Shown here piece after piece: positions 13,630-25,820 of a stretch of 64,000 bases of DNA. The notes below the pieces were generated by a model. It saw nothing but the letters and a program-made list of their open reading frames with translations, was not told the DNA's origin and did not search any database. The stretch is taken from NCBI RefSeq assembly GCF_963583255.1, contig NC_084803.1, forward strand, positions 2,067,688 through 2,131,687, in the 5' to 3' direction. The translations under genes were made by a program, and so were the position numbers. The stretch's first letter is position 1. The number at the start of each line of letters is the position of its first letter. This DNA comes from Pyrus communis (taxonomy: Eukaryota > Streptophyta > Magnoliopsida > Rosales > Rosaceae).

Positions 13630-13956
13630 TAGCCTAGAAAGTTAGGCCTAAAAATACTTCTAGATGGTTTTGGGATTTTATAAACCTGAAGAAACATGTA
13701 ATGTTACAGTTGAATAAGTTATAAGTGTCTTTTTATGGTTGAATAATATCAAACATCATTGTATCTTATCTACAAATATTTATTGTAGTACCGTAGAACA
13801 TGCGATGTCGATAATTATTTATTTTTACTTTTACTATAGTACCGTCACACTTATTTAAATAAAGTGTATGACGCGGATCATCCATGACGGGAATTGGAGT
13901 TTTGGGATGCCCCATTTCCCTACCAACCTCGTAAAGACAATTCCACTCAACTCTCA

Positions 13957-14085
13957 AGGAGACCTGTGGGATACCAAAACCGGCTATCCATTTTTGTTGT
14001 GGGGTTTTGTCTTTTCGCCCAAGGAGACTTTTGGGATACCCAACCGGGTATCCATTTCTATTGTGGGGTTTTGGACTAGAATGAA
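13957..14085. repeat. Diverged tandem direct repeat, about 65 bp x 2
   Basis: The block starting AAGGAGACCTGTGGGATACC is followed at about 14020 by AAGGAGACTTTTGGGATACC, and both continue into CTATCCATTTNT-TTGTGGGGTTTTG-like sequence. The two units are clearly related but have diverged at several positions. Confidence 0.7.
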
Positions 14086-16940
14086 CTAAAATTAAATTTC
14101 AATTGTTCAAATATATGAAATTAAATATCATCGACCTATCATATGTCACTGACATACTAAAAGTTGATTATTATAACAGTGAGAGCTGAAATTAGAGCCT
14201 TTGTTGTTTCCAAAAAAATTATTTATTTCATTTTATATGTTATAGAAACAAAACAAAAAAATCTACAAATTCGATATCATTTGGATCCCTTCTTTTCTTC
14301 TGTCATACATCTTTAGAACAACTGCTATAACTTAAAATTGAACCAATACATAGCTAACTTTTACTACTTGCTAACTTTTTTACTAATAATTTTGGAGCAA
14401 AAACCTATATCGTGTAAATTTTTTATAACTTAAATGGTTAAAATCATTATTAAAGTAACGCAATTGATCACCTCATATCTTGCGTCACTTTTATGAAATA
14501 TACACAAAAGTAAAATTAAAGAAGCATGTTATATTCTTTGCACATGCCCCACTTGACCGTACCAACATCTGTGGGGCACTTTGAATATAGACCTGGATCA
14601 TTTGTACAAAATAGACTTTTGGGGTATTTTGTCCGGCCACTTGCTAATGGTGATTGAAGAGTTTCAGTGAGCTACTGTTGGAAGTATTTTGCAGTAAAAA
14701 CTAAGTTTTCGTGCAATGAGTTTATTGCTTAAATAGTTAAGAGCGTCTATAAATGCTGTTTTGTGGTTGATCCCCTTCATCTCATGCAGCCTGTGTCGAA
14801 AAAAACACTAAAAAACTAAAATGTCAATGTTGATGTATTTATGCTGACAACTAACTAGCTAGGGTGAAGTATACACAGCATTTGTCACACCAATCATTTT
14901 GTAATGGCAACATTATTTAAGCCTCAACTAGGTTGGAATTTTGGAGAATTTTTTTTTAAGTGCTCGATATTCAAGCAGATATTTGAAGTGTCATAAAATA
15001 AATAGAGAAACATAAGTGATTAGGCTGATAGTTTCGTCTCATTGTCTTGTGCAGTAAGCATATAATGGTAATTATCCTCTGTCACCTTAACTAATTAATG
15101 GCAGTACCTGTGTGTTGTTGCCATGCAGAATTGCGAGTTCTGGTGGTGGTCTTATGGTCGGTTCCATGTGAGCCCAAAAGGGATAACAAAAAGAGCTCAA
15201 TTGGTCAAACCGTCCATATATCCTTCATCTGTGGCTAATTTCTTCTTCTAGCTCATCAATGTTATAGATGGGTTAGATGTAACGAACGTTTGAAAATGGA
15301 TCATTTAGTAGCACGAATCGGGTGAGTATACAGTTGAATATGCAACTAATAACCAAGCAATCACTTTCGGTGCAGAAAGATAAAGGAAGTTTAATTAGCA
15401 TCCTGTTCGAAGGTAAATGCATGTTTAAAACATGTAACTAAAATGGTATTGCTATATTGGATTGACACTTATCAATCCTTCTGATTCGTTTCGGACTGCT
15501 TCATAATTTAACACTGCTAATGCATTTGTGCAAGGAAGTTGTTTACTTTCTTTGTGCAAGAAAGTTGACGTGTGAAACAAGAGGCTGCTGATGGATGTCA
15601 TGGCCAAATCAAATAATTAAGGCATCTGATTTCATACTTAAGCAGTGATTGCTATTAGCATGGACCGCTAATGGAACAAGATCCGTCGTATTATCACCAG
15701 ATAAACACAATACTTAGTAGCATATTAGTACTAGATAGTTAGTTAAAACAAAACAAAAGACTCCATTATACCATTATTCTCGTGCAAAAAAAAGATTAAA
15801 TATGAGAAATGTAAATTAATATTGTGTTATGCTATGTATATTGTAACCTAAACCGTCCAGTCTCATTTAGAATGTGAGAGTTATCATTTTCAACTAGTTA
15901 ACTGAATATATATCTTCCTAACTTAATCAATCTTTAAAATTTAAATCGTGTGTTGAAAGTAGAGACAGCTGTACATTTTGTGTTTATTGTACTTATCTCA
16001 TTTTTTCTGATGACAAGAGATATAATCACACATGATCATGGACAATCACGTTACACTTGGACCCAAGTTTTTCTTCCTGTATTAGGGTTAGTGCTAGGGT
16101 TTAATTAGTAGTGTACAGGGGACTGTCGGTGGTGACCGTTGAGAAGTCGTCAAAAGCACTGACCGGAAAAATGGGGCTGAAAGGTGATAGTGATCGGCAT
16201 ACACTCCATACCATGCGATTGACAGCAACAGAGAGAAGACTATGTCGCAGAAGAGCATCTGTAGTTTTGACACAGATTCACGATGACTTACTCTCTTTAT
16301 AGCTTGGCTGGGCTAGTTGCTGGAGCCGCTTGCGTACTAGCCTTGTACTATGTACGAGCTCATACGCACCAAAAACTAGTACGTACTCATTACACACCAT
16401 GCAACACTCGTTTTTTTCTTTTCCCCTCATTTCTCTGATTCTCTAATCCTCTCTTAAATTTATCAATCTAGCGATTACAGAAAAAAGAGAGGAGTACAAA
16501 GGTATGAAAAAAGAAATGCGAGACTCGCTATCATGAACTAGGTAAATGAGCAAATAAATGTATATGCCAAATATTTTAAAATTAACGATCCAACGACTCA
16601 GAATCTCATTGCATAATATGTTCTGATATGTACTCGAAAAACCCACGAAAAAAAGAAAAAAAAAAGGAAATGAAAGGTGGCAGGGTCACGGGGAGCAAGA
16701 ACTCCGACAATGTTGAAGCGAATGACTGAAAGGGGGTGAGTTGAGTGACTTGGGCACCTACTACTCATTACTTGCGATAAGAATCTTGAGGGTAGGGAGC
16801 TGCACGACTAGCTGGCATGTAATTACTATTAGATTAGACACAAGGCTTTAGTACCGAGAGAGGAGGTACACACGATATCCAAGGGGCGGAGCAGAAGCAT
16901 CCATGCTACCATATATGCATGATGTGTATAGTTTGTTCGA

Positions 16941-17145
16941 ACCAGGATCCTCGCTGGATCCATTTCTTAGGGATTCTAGGGATCATATAATCGTGTTTGT
17001 TTATCGTATATTGTACGATCATAAATCATTTAAAATTTAAATATAAATAGTACTTAACGAAAACTGACCGCACGATATACGGGAAACGGACACGATTGCG
17101 TGATTCCTAGGATCCTTAGAGAATGAATCCAACGAGGATCCTGGT
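16941..17145. mobile_element. MITE family A (GGATCC-type ends)
   Basis: The outer ends ACCAGGATCCTCG and CGAGGATCCTGGT are inverted repeats, and the arms stay complementary inwards (GGATCCATTTCTTAGGGATT against AATGAATCC...). The core has the family phrase AAATATAAATAGTACTTAAC flanked by CGTATATTGTACG and CACGATATACG. Related copies lie at 40016-40212 and 52566-52790, with a partial one near 27360-27480. There is no coding capacity. Confidence 0.75.
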
Positions 17146-18509
17146 TCAGTTTGTTCAAGTGGATACTCGTAACCTAATAATTGTATGCGTTATATGACAA
17201 GAGAGATAAAATAGAAAGTAAATATTAATTTAGGTTATAAAAGAGAAAAATATAAATAGGAGTTTGCCGCGCTTCTACAGAATCATCTGTATCGCACTTA
17301 TTAAAAAAAAAAAAAAAATCCCTTCTATGTTTGAATCTCAAACGAATCAACGCTAATCTCACATAATACAAGAATGGCCCTCTACATTTATGCATGAACT
17401 GCGAAGGGAGAGAGAGAGAGAGAGATCATGTATGAGTGTGATGTATGATAGTTGGTTCAAGTTGTGGTAAGTCGTGAGTTAAAAACTGTGACAGTGGACA
17501 CGAAAATATTAGTGAGAGAGACAGGAGGTAAACACGAGACCCCAGGAGAGGAAGGAGGAAGAAGAAGGGACAGGCAAAACCAATTATTGTATCCCACGCT
17601 GCCCGACACCCATCATATTGTCGGTCCTCAGTTATTCTCCCCCTTATTCAACGGTTAATTAACCCCCCGGAGTACATGTTCCTTTTCCCTCTCTCTTTTT
17701 TTTCATTTATTCAAAACAAACGAGGTATTGTTACATTCCATGTTATGAACTCTGAAGAACCATACTAATCTCGTAAAAAAATTGGACCGCGCTAATATGT
17801 ATTCACAAATTGAAGAAAGTTTGAATCCGAAAAATAATGCGTTGGAAAAGAAAGTTTCAACGAGAGAAATAATGTGCTGAAAAGAATATTTTAACGATCA
17901 TAGCAAAACTACTTAATTTCTTAAAAATTATATATTTGCGACACATCATGTTTTAGATTATAAATACAGTGAATTAAAGATAAATAAAACTGAATCTGCA
18001 CAAAAAAATTTATAAAAAAATCTCAGTAAAATGAGGAGGAGGGATATTGCCGAACCTTTAAAAATAATATTGCAGGGATCGAGGAAGAACTTGGTCCGAT
18101 TCATTTCCGACTGAACCAAGTTGATGACAAGAACAAGGTTGAGTAGAAATCACGCCAACCCTACCTGATACGCCAGCTTCCCCACAAGACACACCACAAA
18201 ATATCATTATCCCCAGCACCATCAATCTGCCAATCACATTCACCCACGTCACCACCTCCGTACATGTCACTAAATACTAAACCGAACTGTTAATTCTTTT
18301 TTAAAAAAGCAGATAAATACGAAAGGATAAGTTTACCCACTTAAATTTACCAAATCAGATTATTAGGGAGGTGGTAATTCAGCCGTCCCACGTGTCACTC
18401 GCACCACCTTCTTCACTCCTCGATAAAACCCTCCTTTCTACTTCCGAATATCTCCCCCCTATCTCTCTGCCCAAATTCCCCCTCCTTTCTCCAAACGACA
18501 ACACTCACG

Positions 18510-19256
18510 ATGCCGTTTGACTCCGCCGACGAGCAAATGCGACCGTCGATGACGACGAGAGTCCAGCACAGCCTGGGCCACCCTCCGCCGCAGCAGACCG
18601 AGCCGCTTCACTGCCCCCGCTGTGATTCTGACAACACCAAGTTCTGCTACTACAACAATTACAACCTCGCCCAGCCACGCCACTTCTGCAAGTCCTGCCG
18701 CCGATACTGGACCCACGGCGGAACCCTCCGCAATGTCCCAGTCGGCGGCGGGTCTCGCAAGAACACCAAGCGTTCTCGCCCATCCTGCTCTTCCTCCTCG
18801 GGCTCGCCCTCCTCCTCTTCACTGACCCAGGAGGTCAGCTCCGTCGCGTCCGCTAAACCCAATTCCTTTCCGGTGGAACCGAAGCCTGAGACGGCGACGG
18901 ATCACGAAAAACTGATGGACCTGAACGAGAGCGCTGTTGGAAACGGCGGCTTCACTTCTCTGTTGAGTGCTCAGGGCCCACCGGCACCTGGGTTCTTGGC
19001 GTTTAGTGGGTTCGGGTACGGGTTGGGGCTCGGGCAAGGGTTTGACGAAGTGGGTACTTACGGCTACGACGGCGGCAGAGGTGTGCTCGCTTTTCCCGAC
19101 GTGGGTGATTTTGGAAATGTGATCCACAACAATGGAGCTGTTTCTGGGGGTTCTGTCGGGTGCAACACGTGGCAGATTATGACTGGTGGTGATGGTGGGA
19201 TAGCCGAGAACAATGGTGATTGCTTTGCCTGGCCGGAGCTGGAGACTTCCAAGTAA
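18510..19256 (+). CDS. Dof-type zinc-finger transcription factor (DOF3.4/OBP1-like)
   Basis: A single-exon gene for 248 residues, a nuclear DNA-binding protein of the plant-specific Dof family that recognises AAAG cores. The Dof domain spans roughly residues 33-85, with the zinc ligands C35, C38, C60 and C63 in the CX2CX21CX2C pattern, followed by [21 protein letters not shown] basic, Ser-rich nuclear-localisation-like stretch ([20 protein letters not shown]) follows. The C-terminal half is Gly-rich and ends in [13 protein letters not shown], similar to the C-terminus of the DOF3.4/OBP1 subgroup (from memory). OBP1 is linked to cell-cycle control in Arabidopsis, but the target genes here cannot be read from sequence. 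The 5' flank is CT-rich, and no other ATG precedes the start within about 50 bases. Confidence 0.9.
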   Translation: MPFDSADEQMRPSMTTRVQHSLGHPPPQQTEPLHCPRCDSDNTKFCYYNNYNLAQPRHFCKSCRRYWTHGGTLRNVPVGGGSRKNTKRSRPSCSSSSGSPSSSSLTQEVSSVASAKPNSFPVEPKPETATDHEKLMDLNESAVGNGGFTSLLSAQGPPAPGFLAFSGFGYGLGLGQGFDEVGTYGYDGGRGVLAFPDVGDFGNVIHNNGAVSGGSVGCNTWQIMTGGDGGIAENNGDCFAWPELETSK

Positions 19257-21600
19257 CAAAAAGTATCTTCTGACCCATTTCCCGGAAGAAAAAGAAAAGG
19301 ATTTAATATTCCTTTTCTGGGTTATGGGTTTTGGTTCTAGTTTCTGATCATGTCGTTTTGTTATCTGGGTCGGGTTTCGGTGGTGGGTTATGGTATAGAT
19401 ATATCGCTATAGGTTACAAAAGTTAGTTGCTTTTGCTGGCTTCTATGTTGTCTGGTTTAGGGTTTAGTTTTTCTTGGGTCCTGTAAATGTTCCGTCTTTT
19501 GGACACAAAACGCTGCAAGAAAATGGACAAAGACGACTGCTTTTTGGGTTTAAAATGCATTTACTTTCCATTTAATTTTATCTTCTGGGAGTAATTTTAG
19601 ATCTTCATTTGACCGGCAATCGTTTTTATAGACTTGTGTTTATCAAACGATAATTAAATCGTACGTGTTAATAGAAAAGGCTGATCCATGTCAAGTGGGA
19701 AATTAACCAAAATGACGAAATGATGAATTTCCTTTTAAGAATGTTATCAATACTTGCTCGCTATTTATTTGTTGATCCTTCTGTTGTTGATATATAATCG
19801 ATATTCTGGTAATGTCAGTCAAGTTCTTGTTTTTAACTTCTCTATCAGATCATTTTTTTTTCTTGGATTCTAAATGCGTCCACAAAAGCAGTATAAGGGC
19901 ATGATGAATAATCGAGTCCCACATCGTTAACTTTGGTTGAAGAAGATTAATTGGTGGATCCAGATTCTCTTTCTTTTTCGAATTCCCTCCCTCCACTCTC
20001 CTCCTGCGTGAATGCTCACGATTAAGCTTTTACTTCTTTACAGAGGAAAAAGCGAGGAAATGAGGGGAAGGGAGGAGATCTGCAGAAAATAAAATCCTAC
20101 TCTTAATTAATAGGGTTAGTCAAGAAACCAGACATGAACTGACGGTAGTAAAATAGTAAATATTCTACTTCAGAAATGGACAACAAGAAGTTAAATTAAT
20201 AGGGTTAATTAGAATTCAGACAATCAACCTACTACTCCTCAGTGTCGTTTTTAAGGTTTTTATACTATTATGTTTTATCTCTACCGTCAACCTTCAACCT
20301 TCAACGTTGGAATTGAACAGTGAGTTTATTTTCTGTTCTGTTTGTCATGATGTTGAAAATGTGAGATTTTTTAGCCTCGCCACCGACCAGGGACCACTTC
20401 CATGCATCCTTCCCGTAACTGTCGTTTTCAGGTAGATATGTTGCTGGAGACTTGTTTGGGCCTCATTTGGAATTAGTAATATTTTATCGGGGTTAGTTTG
20501 TATATTTTACACGGAAGACGATGTAAGAATGTTGTTTTCCTCTTGAAATTTCCTTGATTTGTGTTATACGGTTGAATTGAGGGTAAATCTAATGCACCGC
20601 AGGTAATTAAGAATTATATAGAAAACCTGCAGAAGTCATGATCTTCAAAGCTAATCTTATCCTCACTATTAAATTCTCAATGCTCGGCTATTGACAACAG
20701 GTTTTAGTTCAATAATGAGCGGGTCAATTAATGTGAGCATATGCTGTATTTAAGTAGACAAACAATGGCTACGATTCTCCTATTAAATCCTTGTAGAAAA
20801 TCAATATCGTCTTCCAATTTTAATACAAGTGAGTAATTTAGGATTCATTTTCAGTCTCAATCCTTTGTAAACTTAAAGACACCCAAAACATCTTTCAATA
20901 AGATTTTTTTTAACCAATATCTAGCCAAAATACGCGTACGCTTGTGTTTATATTCTAACACTATGTTTATCTCACCGTCAAAATTACTGGAGTATAACTA
21001 ACTAGGACATGTATATTCTATGGTATAATTAGTATAACCAGATAAAACTAAGGCCATCAACATTATAGTTTAGAAGTATTAATATTTTATATCTACTTGT
21101 GTGTGTGTATATATATATATATGAGATATAAGATTCAATTTTCGTGAATAACGAGGTTTAGCGCAAAATAAAATCAAATCATACTGGTAGGTCTTCAATC
21201 TTGAAGTGTTATATTTGTCTGATTTGTATACTCATAATTAAATCCCAATCCCGCTCGCTAGTTTATAGGGTTGCTGGTGGCACTGGCAGTACATGCATGA
21301 ACATGATGATTGTGTAGGGATATGATGAATTGGAATAAATAATCATATTGTTTATGCGTATGATGATATCGCATTTAATCACGGAGAGCGCCAGCTTGCC
21401 TTTGGATCATCCACTCGAGTCTCGACCATAATCCATCCATGCATGCCCACAGCAGATGCATTTAATTAATTAATTAATTCAATTTACGGTAACTCTACTA
21501 ATTGCACTCTGCTAATTGAAATCATAATTAAACATATGATTATTCCATATAAATATGTGTGTATAAATATGTGTGTGCATATATATATATATATATATAT

Positions 21601-21719
21601 GGAAATGTTATTTGCACTCCAAAATTCTCATTATACATTTCTCACAAGTGTATTTTTCTTTCCTAATAAAGAAATTTTGAAATGTAGAATGAGATTTTTG
21701 AAGTGCTAATAAAAATCCT
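21601..21719. mobile_element. MITE family D copy
   Basis: Ends with TGTTATTTGCACTCCAAAA and, in inverse, TTTTTGAAGTGCTAATAAAA. The arms (ATTCTCATTATACATT and AATGTAGAATGAGATT) are nearly complementary, so the whole element can fold as one hairpin. It sits directly after an AT microsatellite. Other copies are at 36278-36372 and 40551-40680. Confidence 0.7.
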
Positions 21720-21936
21720 CTTTATATATATAGGTCTTTGATCCGTTGGAGTCATCATTCTTGTAGGGATATTTGTGGGACCCACCCCCACCAAACCCAT
21801 ATCTTCACTTTTTTAATTTGATGTAATTTTGTTTATCGCTCTGAAATAATGATAATGGTCGCTATTATATTTATCATTATTAGTTGAGTTTAAATTTTAA
21901 GAAATTTGTAATGGATATCCACAAATTTCAAAAAAG

Positions 21937-22100
21937 TAATGCTAGGAATGCTAAATTTATAGACAAAATTTTGTAACTAAATGATATGGAAATTGATGAT
22001 TGAATTATTACTTAAGCGTGGATAAATGTGCTCATTTTTTATTTGTAACGCATCATTTAGTTTGTAAAGTTTGTCTACAAATTTAGTCTCTCTAGCATTA
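21937..22100. mobile_element. MITE family C copy
   Basis: Terminal inverted repeats TAATGCTAGGAATGCTAAAT and ATTTAGTCTCTCTAGCATTA bound a 164-base AT-rich element. The interior phrase GAAATTGATGATTGAATTAT recurs in the other copies of the family. Confidence 0.75.
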
Positions 22101-22937
22101 TCCATCTTAAAATTTGAACTCAACCAACAATAATAAATAGATGATGAACATTACCACCACCGATCAGCTAAAATACTCTTTTGATTAAGACTGGCCATCT
22201 CTCATTAATGTGCATTATTATAAGTCACGACCTCAATTTCGTCCAACCATCCATCGTTATCATTGCAATCCCACTCCACATTACCAACTTAAGCTACATA
22301 ATTAATTACTTGGTGACGAGAAAAATCAAACTACAGAAAAAGAGACTCCCACATTTCTAGTGTTAATGTAAGAAGTTCTTTATTAACGTGTGTGATCGGA
22401 TGATAACGTGGTCTGCGTGATAAAAAGGTAGGGTAAGTAGTATCATGTTAAGAATAATATAGTGACAAGTAAAGGAGACTGGGTCAAATCCAACTTCGTT
22501 TCAATGGGGTCAACTTCAGCTTATTATCATCACCCGGAAGCATGCACTGAAAATGGGGCCAACTCATAAAGATTCAGAAGCAATGAGAATGGGTCCATTC
22601 AAAATTTTGTGATGGGAAATGAGAAATGATGTCCGTGCTTCCTTTTTCTTTCTCTCTCTTTATCTTTTTTTTTTTTTTTTTTGTTTATAACCGTTGAATT
22701 GAACAAATACAAGAACGTAGAAGGAGAAAGTAGGAGAAGCCTTAACTTAGTTATCTTAAGATAAAGTTCATATTTCAGAACCTGAAGAAACTTACCGTTA
22801 CAACATATTAACTATGGAGACAACAAGAACCATGATATGTACGTACGAGACGTATGGAATTTGCACTAGAGAAACAACATGTTTATAAGTTTTTTCAACA
22901 AATTTTGCAGAATTCCAATGCAAGAGTCATTGAAACA

Positions 22938-25820
22938 TCAATTCGGCGGCTTGAAGAACTTCAATTTAAGTCCGCTGTTCACCATGCTCCACACGCCTCC
23001 GATTGAAAATGCCAAGCTAAAGGCGATCCCCAACCAGCCCAAGATCCAATGGAAATACCAGTTGAAGCTGTACTTTGTGGGTTTTTTTATAAGAACCCAC
23101 ATGAAGCAAGGATAGGCGAAAGTGACCGGAAGCGTGAGCCCTCCTAGTAGACCGGCAAGACTGGAGAGGAAGGGGAGTGCCACTCCTATGAAGAAGTTGA
23201 TGAATCCGTAAAAGACTCGGAAACCAGACCGGACCCAAATCGAACAAGGGCGGTTGGTGCGGCTGGTGTAACCGGCTTCAAAACTGTCGAATACTGGCAT
23301 GGAGTATATCTGGAAACTGCTTAAGCAATTGAACACAACCAGTAGGAAACACATTGCAAGGAGTCCTCTCGGAATGTCATGGCTGTGGAATCCGTACAGG
23401 GCATTGAGAATCCCACCAGAAGGCATCTGTAGTTAAACAGAACATGCAAATATAATCAGCAAGACCGCTTTCATGCCTAACTGTTTGCAGTAGCCGATGA
23501 AATGCGTCTTACAAGTTATAAGATTGGTAAACTTACAAGGTTTCCGTAAGCCCAGAAGCCTCCAATTGCAACGGGGAACAAGCACATGGCAATGAAGAAA
23601 TATGCAACTTTGGCTCCTCTCCACATTGGCACGTGAGCCGGGTGCTTGAAGGTCGATGGCATTGTTGCCTAATCAGGTAAAATATTTTCCATTAGATAAG
23701 ATTGAAAAGTGCAAAACCCCAACTGAAGATAATAGCTTTGTTACGTTTGGACTCAGTGTGCATACCTGAATCTCAAGAACTAAATTGTGTCCCCTGAAAG
23801 CAAACGCTACAATACCAAGAGCATTCAGGACGGCAAAGACGGAAGCCGAAGAGGATGGTAACGAAATGGGTTCATAGGAAATTGTGGGCGGTCTTGGCTG
23901 GCTAACAGAGAGGACCCAAACCATTGTGGAGTAGGTTATGGCGGTCACAGCCCCAACGAGTGAAAGTCCTGCGATCGAATTGAGGTTTGGGAGCTGTGAT
24001 AGAACGATACATAGCGAAGTGAACACTAAATACCACTCTACTGTTGTTAGGGGATTCGATGAACATAGAGGCCCACAAACTATTTGGAAAAATAGTTTCA
24101 TAGTCTCCCCTCCTATGATAATTAAAGCAGTTGCAGTTCCTGCTGATAGATAGACGGTTGGGAAGAGGGCAAGCCAAACTCCCAATCTTTCCCCTGCCAA
24201 AAGGAAACATATTTGCTGATTACTGACTTATTTACGTACTATTTTACAAATTCCAATTAAGCTAAATATGTATCGCTCGTAAAGATCAAGCCAAGTTCTC
24301 CGAGTGCACTCAGTGCAGTGATACCTCATGCAGATTATGAAATGTTCGAGCAACAGATAATTGTGCATTTGCTGGTAAATGAAATCTCTCTTACCAAATG
24401 CAGCTTGTGCAAGCTCAACATATCTGTTGTATCGTTTTCCCGGAACTGCTTCGTGAAGCTGAACTAGAATCCACAATGTGTAAAGTTGCCAGAAGTAGGC
24501 TATGGTTAACGAAAGTGTTCCCCAGCTCCTGTGGACAAAATCAACTAAACTAGTTATTAAGGTTTAACAATTTTATCCTAATGTCAAACACTTCATATCT
24601 ATGAATATTGACTAATATCATATCATTCACACCCAAAAACACAACTCGAAAAAGATTAATTGTGCAGCACGTTCTCATAAACACGATAAATTTCCTTGAA
24701 TTCTTGGGCACACCGCGCACATCCACTCGTTGAATTTATTAATTTATATCGTAACATTGGTATATTGCAAAAATTTTGCAATTTGAAATGAACAGTAGTT
24801 GAAAGGAATTCATTGACCTCTCTTTTCTAATTAAATGTTATAACAAAAAAATAATATAAAATAAAAAAGTTAAGGGCAAGCAAAGAGCATTATTGCTGTG
24901 AAGAGACTAATCAAGATCTTTGCAGTCGTGGAAAAGCAAAACGTAAAGCAAGTGATATACCTCAAGGATGTTCTGTCTTTACTTTTTCCAAATTAAAAAA
25001 TAACCTATGATCAAATTTTCAATAAATGAAGTGACTTTAATCTTGAAGATCCACAAAAGCCATAAACTTTAGTCAAATACCTCACACCAGAAGCCAGAAA
25101 GCATGTGAGTGTGACAGTAGCCTCAGCAGAATCAAGTAGAAAACGCCAACAAACATAATTCCAAAGCAAAATTCACATAAATTAAGGATAAATGCAATTA
25201 ACCCCTAAAGCTAGAAACTTTACGAAGCTTGAGCTAATTAGGTGAAATGGGTAATTAAGATCAGTAATTATGAGTAGCATAGTAGGATTTTTATTTAATT
25301 AATTACCGGCCAAGAAACACAATTCCAGAGCTAAAGCAACAAACTTTATGCAGCCTGAGGTAATTAGGCGAAATGGGTAATTAAGATTTATCAGTAATTG
25401 TGATTAGAAGAGCACGGTTTAACTAATTAATTACCAGCCGAGAAAAGAGAAGGCCACGGGAAGCACCAAGGCCTGGAAGCCAACGCCGGCATTGAGGTTG
25501 TGAAACGCAGCGTAATGAGCGTTGCCGTTGCGGGATTCGGTAATGGGAAGCCACGCGTCCTGAGGGTTGAGCTTGGTGAGATGGCCCACCTCCTCCAAGT
25601 ATCCCTTCATGTTGACGAGCACCCTCTTCATCGGCGTACCGATGGGGCTGAGGAACCTCGGCGAGATGAACGACGTCGGAGTCCAGGCCGTCGACGACTT
25701 CGCCTCCTTGGACGGCGGACGAGGCGACCTCTGCCCAGATGGGGTCTGTATCTCCGGCGTGGACACCCCGCGTGGGGTCGCCGGAATGGATATCAGCTCC
25801 GTCTCCGGCCTTTCGTCCAT
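22938..25820 (-). CDS. Amino acid transporter, lysine/histidine transporter-like 8 (AATL1) type
   Basis: A plasma-membrane amino acid/auxin permease family carrier of 522 residues. Five exons, read right to left: 25435-25820, 24395-24528, 23766-24193, 23537-23668 and 22938-23426. All have GT-AG borders and a continuous frame. The hydrophilic N-terminus (MDERPETELISIPATPRGVS) and the segment PTSFISPRFLSPIGTPMKRV are strongly like Arabidopsis AATL1 (At1g47670, 519 residues, from memory). The core starts at NAHYAAFHNLNAGVGFQALV and contains about ten hydrophobic segments; the C-terminus is LKLKFFKPPN. Substrate is inferred from family only. The donor site of exon 1 sits in a tandem duplication that leaves a second donor-like copy 128 bases into intron 1 (see 25205-25450). 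Confidence 0.93.
25205..25450. repeat. Tandem duplication across the exon 1/intron 1 border of the transporter gene
   Basis: Two units of about 125 bases share AATTAGGYGAAATGGGTAAT, CAGTAATT and TAATTAATTACCRGCC. The right unit contains the true donor (TCTCGGCTG|GTAATTAATT on the minus strand, exon end 25435). The left unit carries a matching pseudo-donor (TCTTGGCCG|GTAATTAATT, possible exon end 25307). Confidence 0.8.

Larger units (their letters stand above)
13630..18509. other. Intergenic region upstream of the Dof gene
   Basis: AT-rich DNA without a convincing gene. It holds a diverged direct repeat of about 65 bases (13957-14085), a MITE at 16941-17145, a GA tract at 17408-17425 and the promoter/5' UTR of the Dof gene at its right end. 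Short frames near 16111-16302 and 17452-17658 have no recognisable homology. Confidence 0.5.
19257..22937. other. Intergenic region with MITEs and microsatellites
   Basis: The first 350 bases are the probable 3' UTR of the Dof gene. The rest holds a GT/AT compound microsatellite at 21098-21122, an AT tract at 21579-21600, family D and family C MITEs (21601-21719 and 21937-22100) and a poly-T run near 22665-22682. No gene is visible. Confidence 0.55.

Noticed and set aside
18505..19259. Long minus-strand frames opposite the Dof gene
   Set aside because: They are shadows created by the GC-rich Dof coding sequence; the + strand frame has the full Dof domain.
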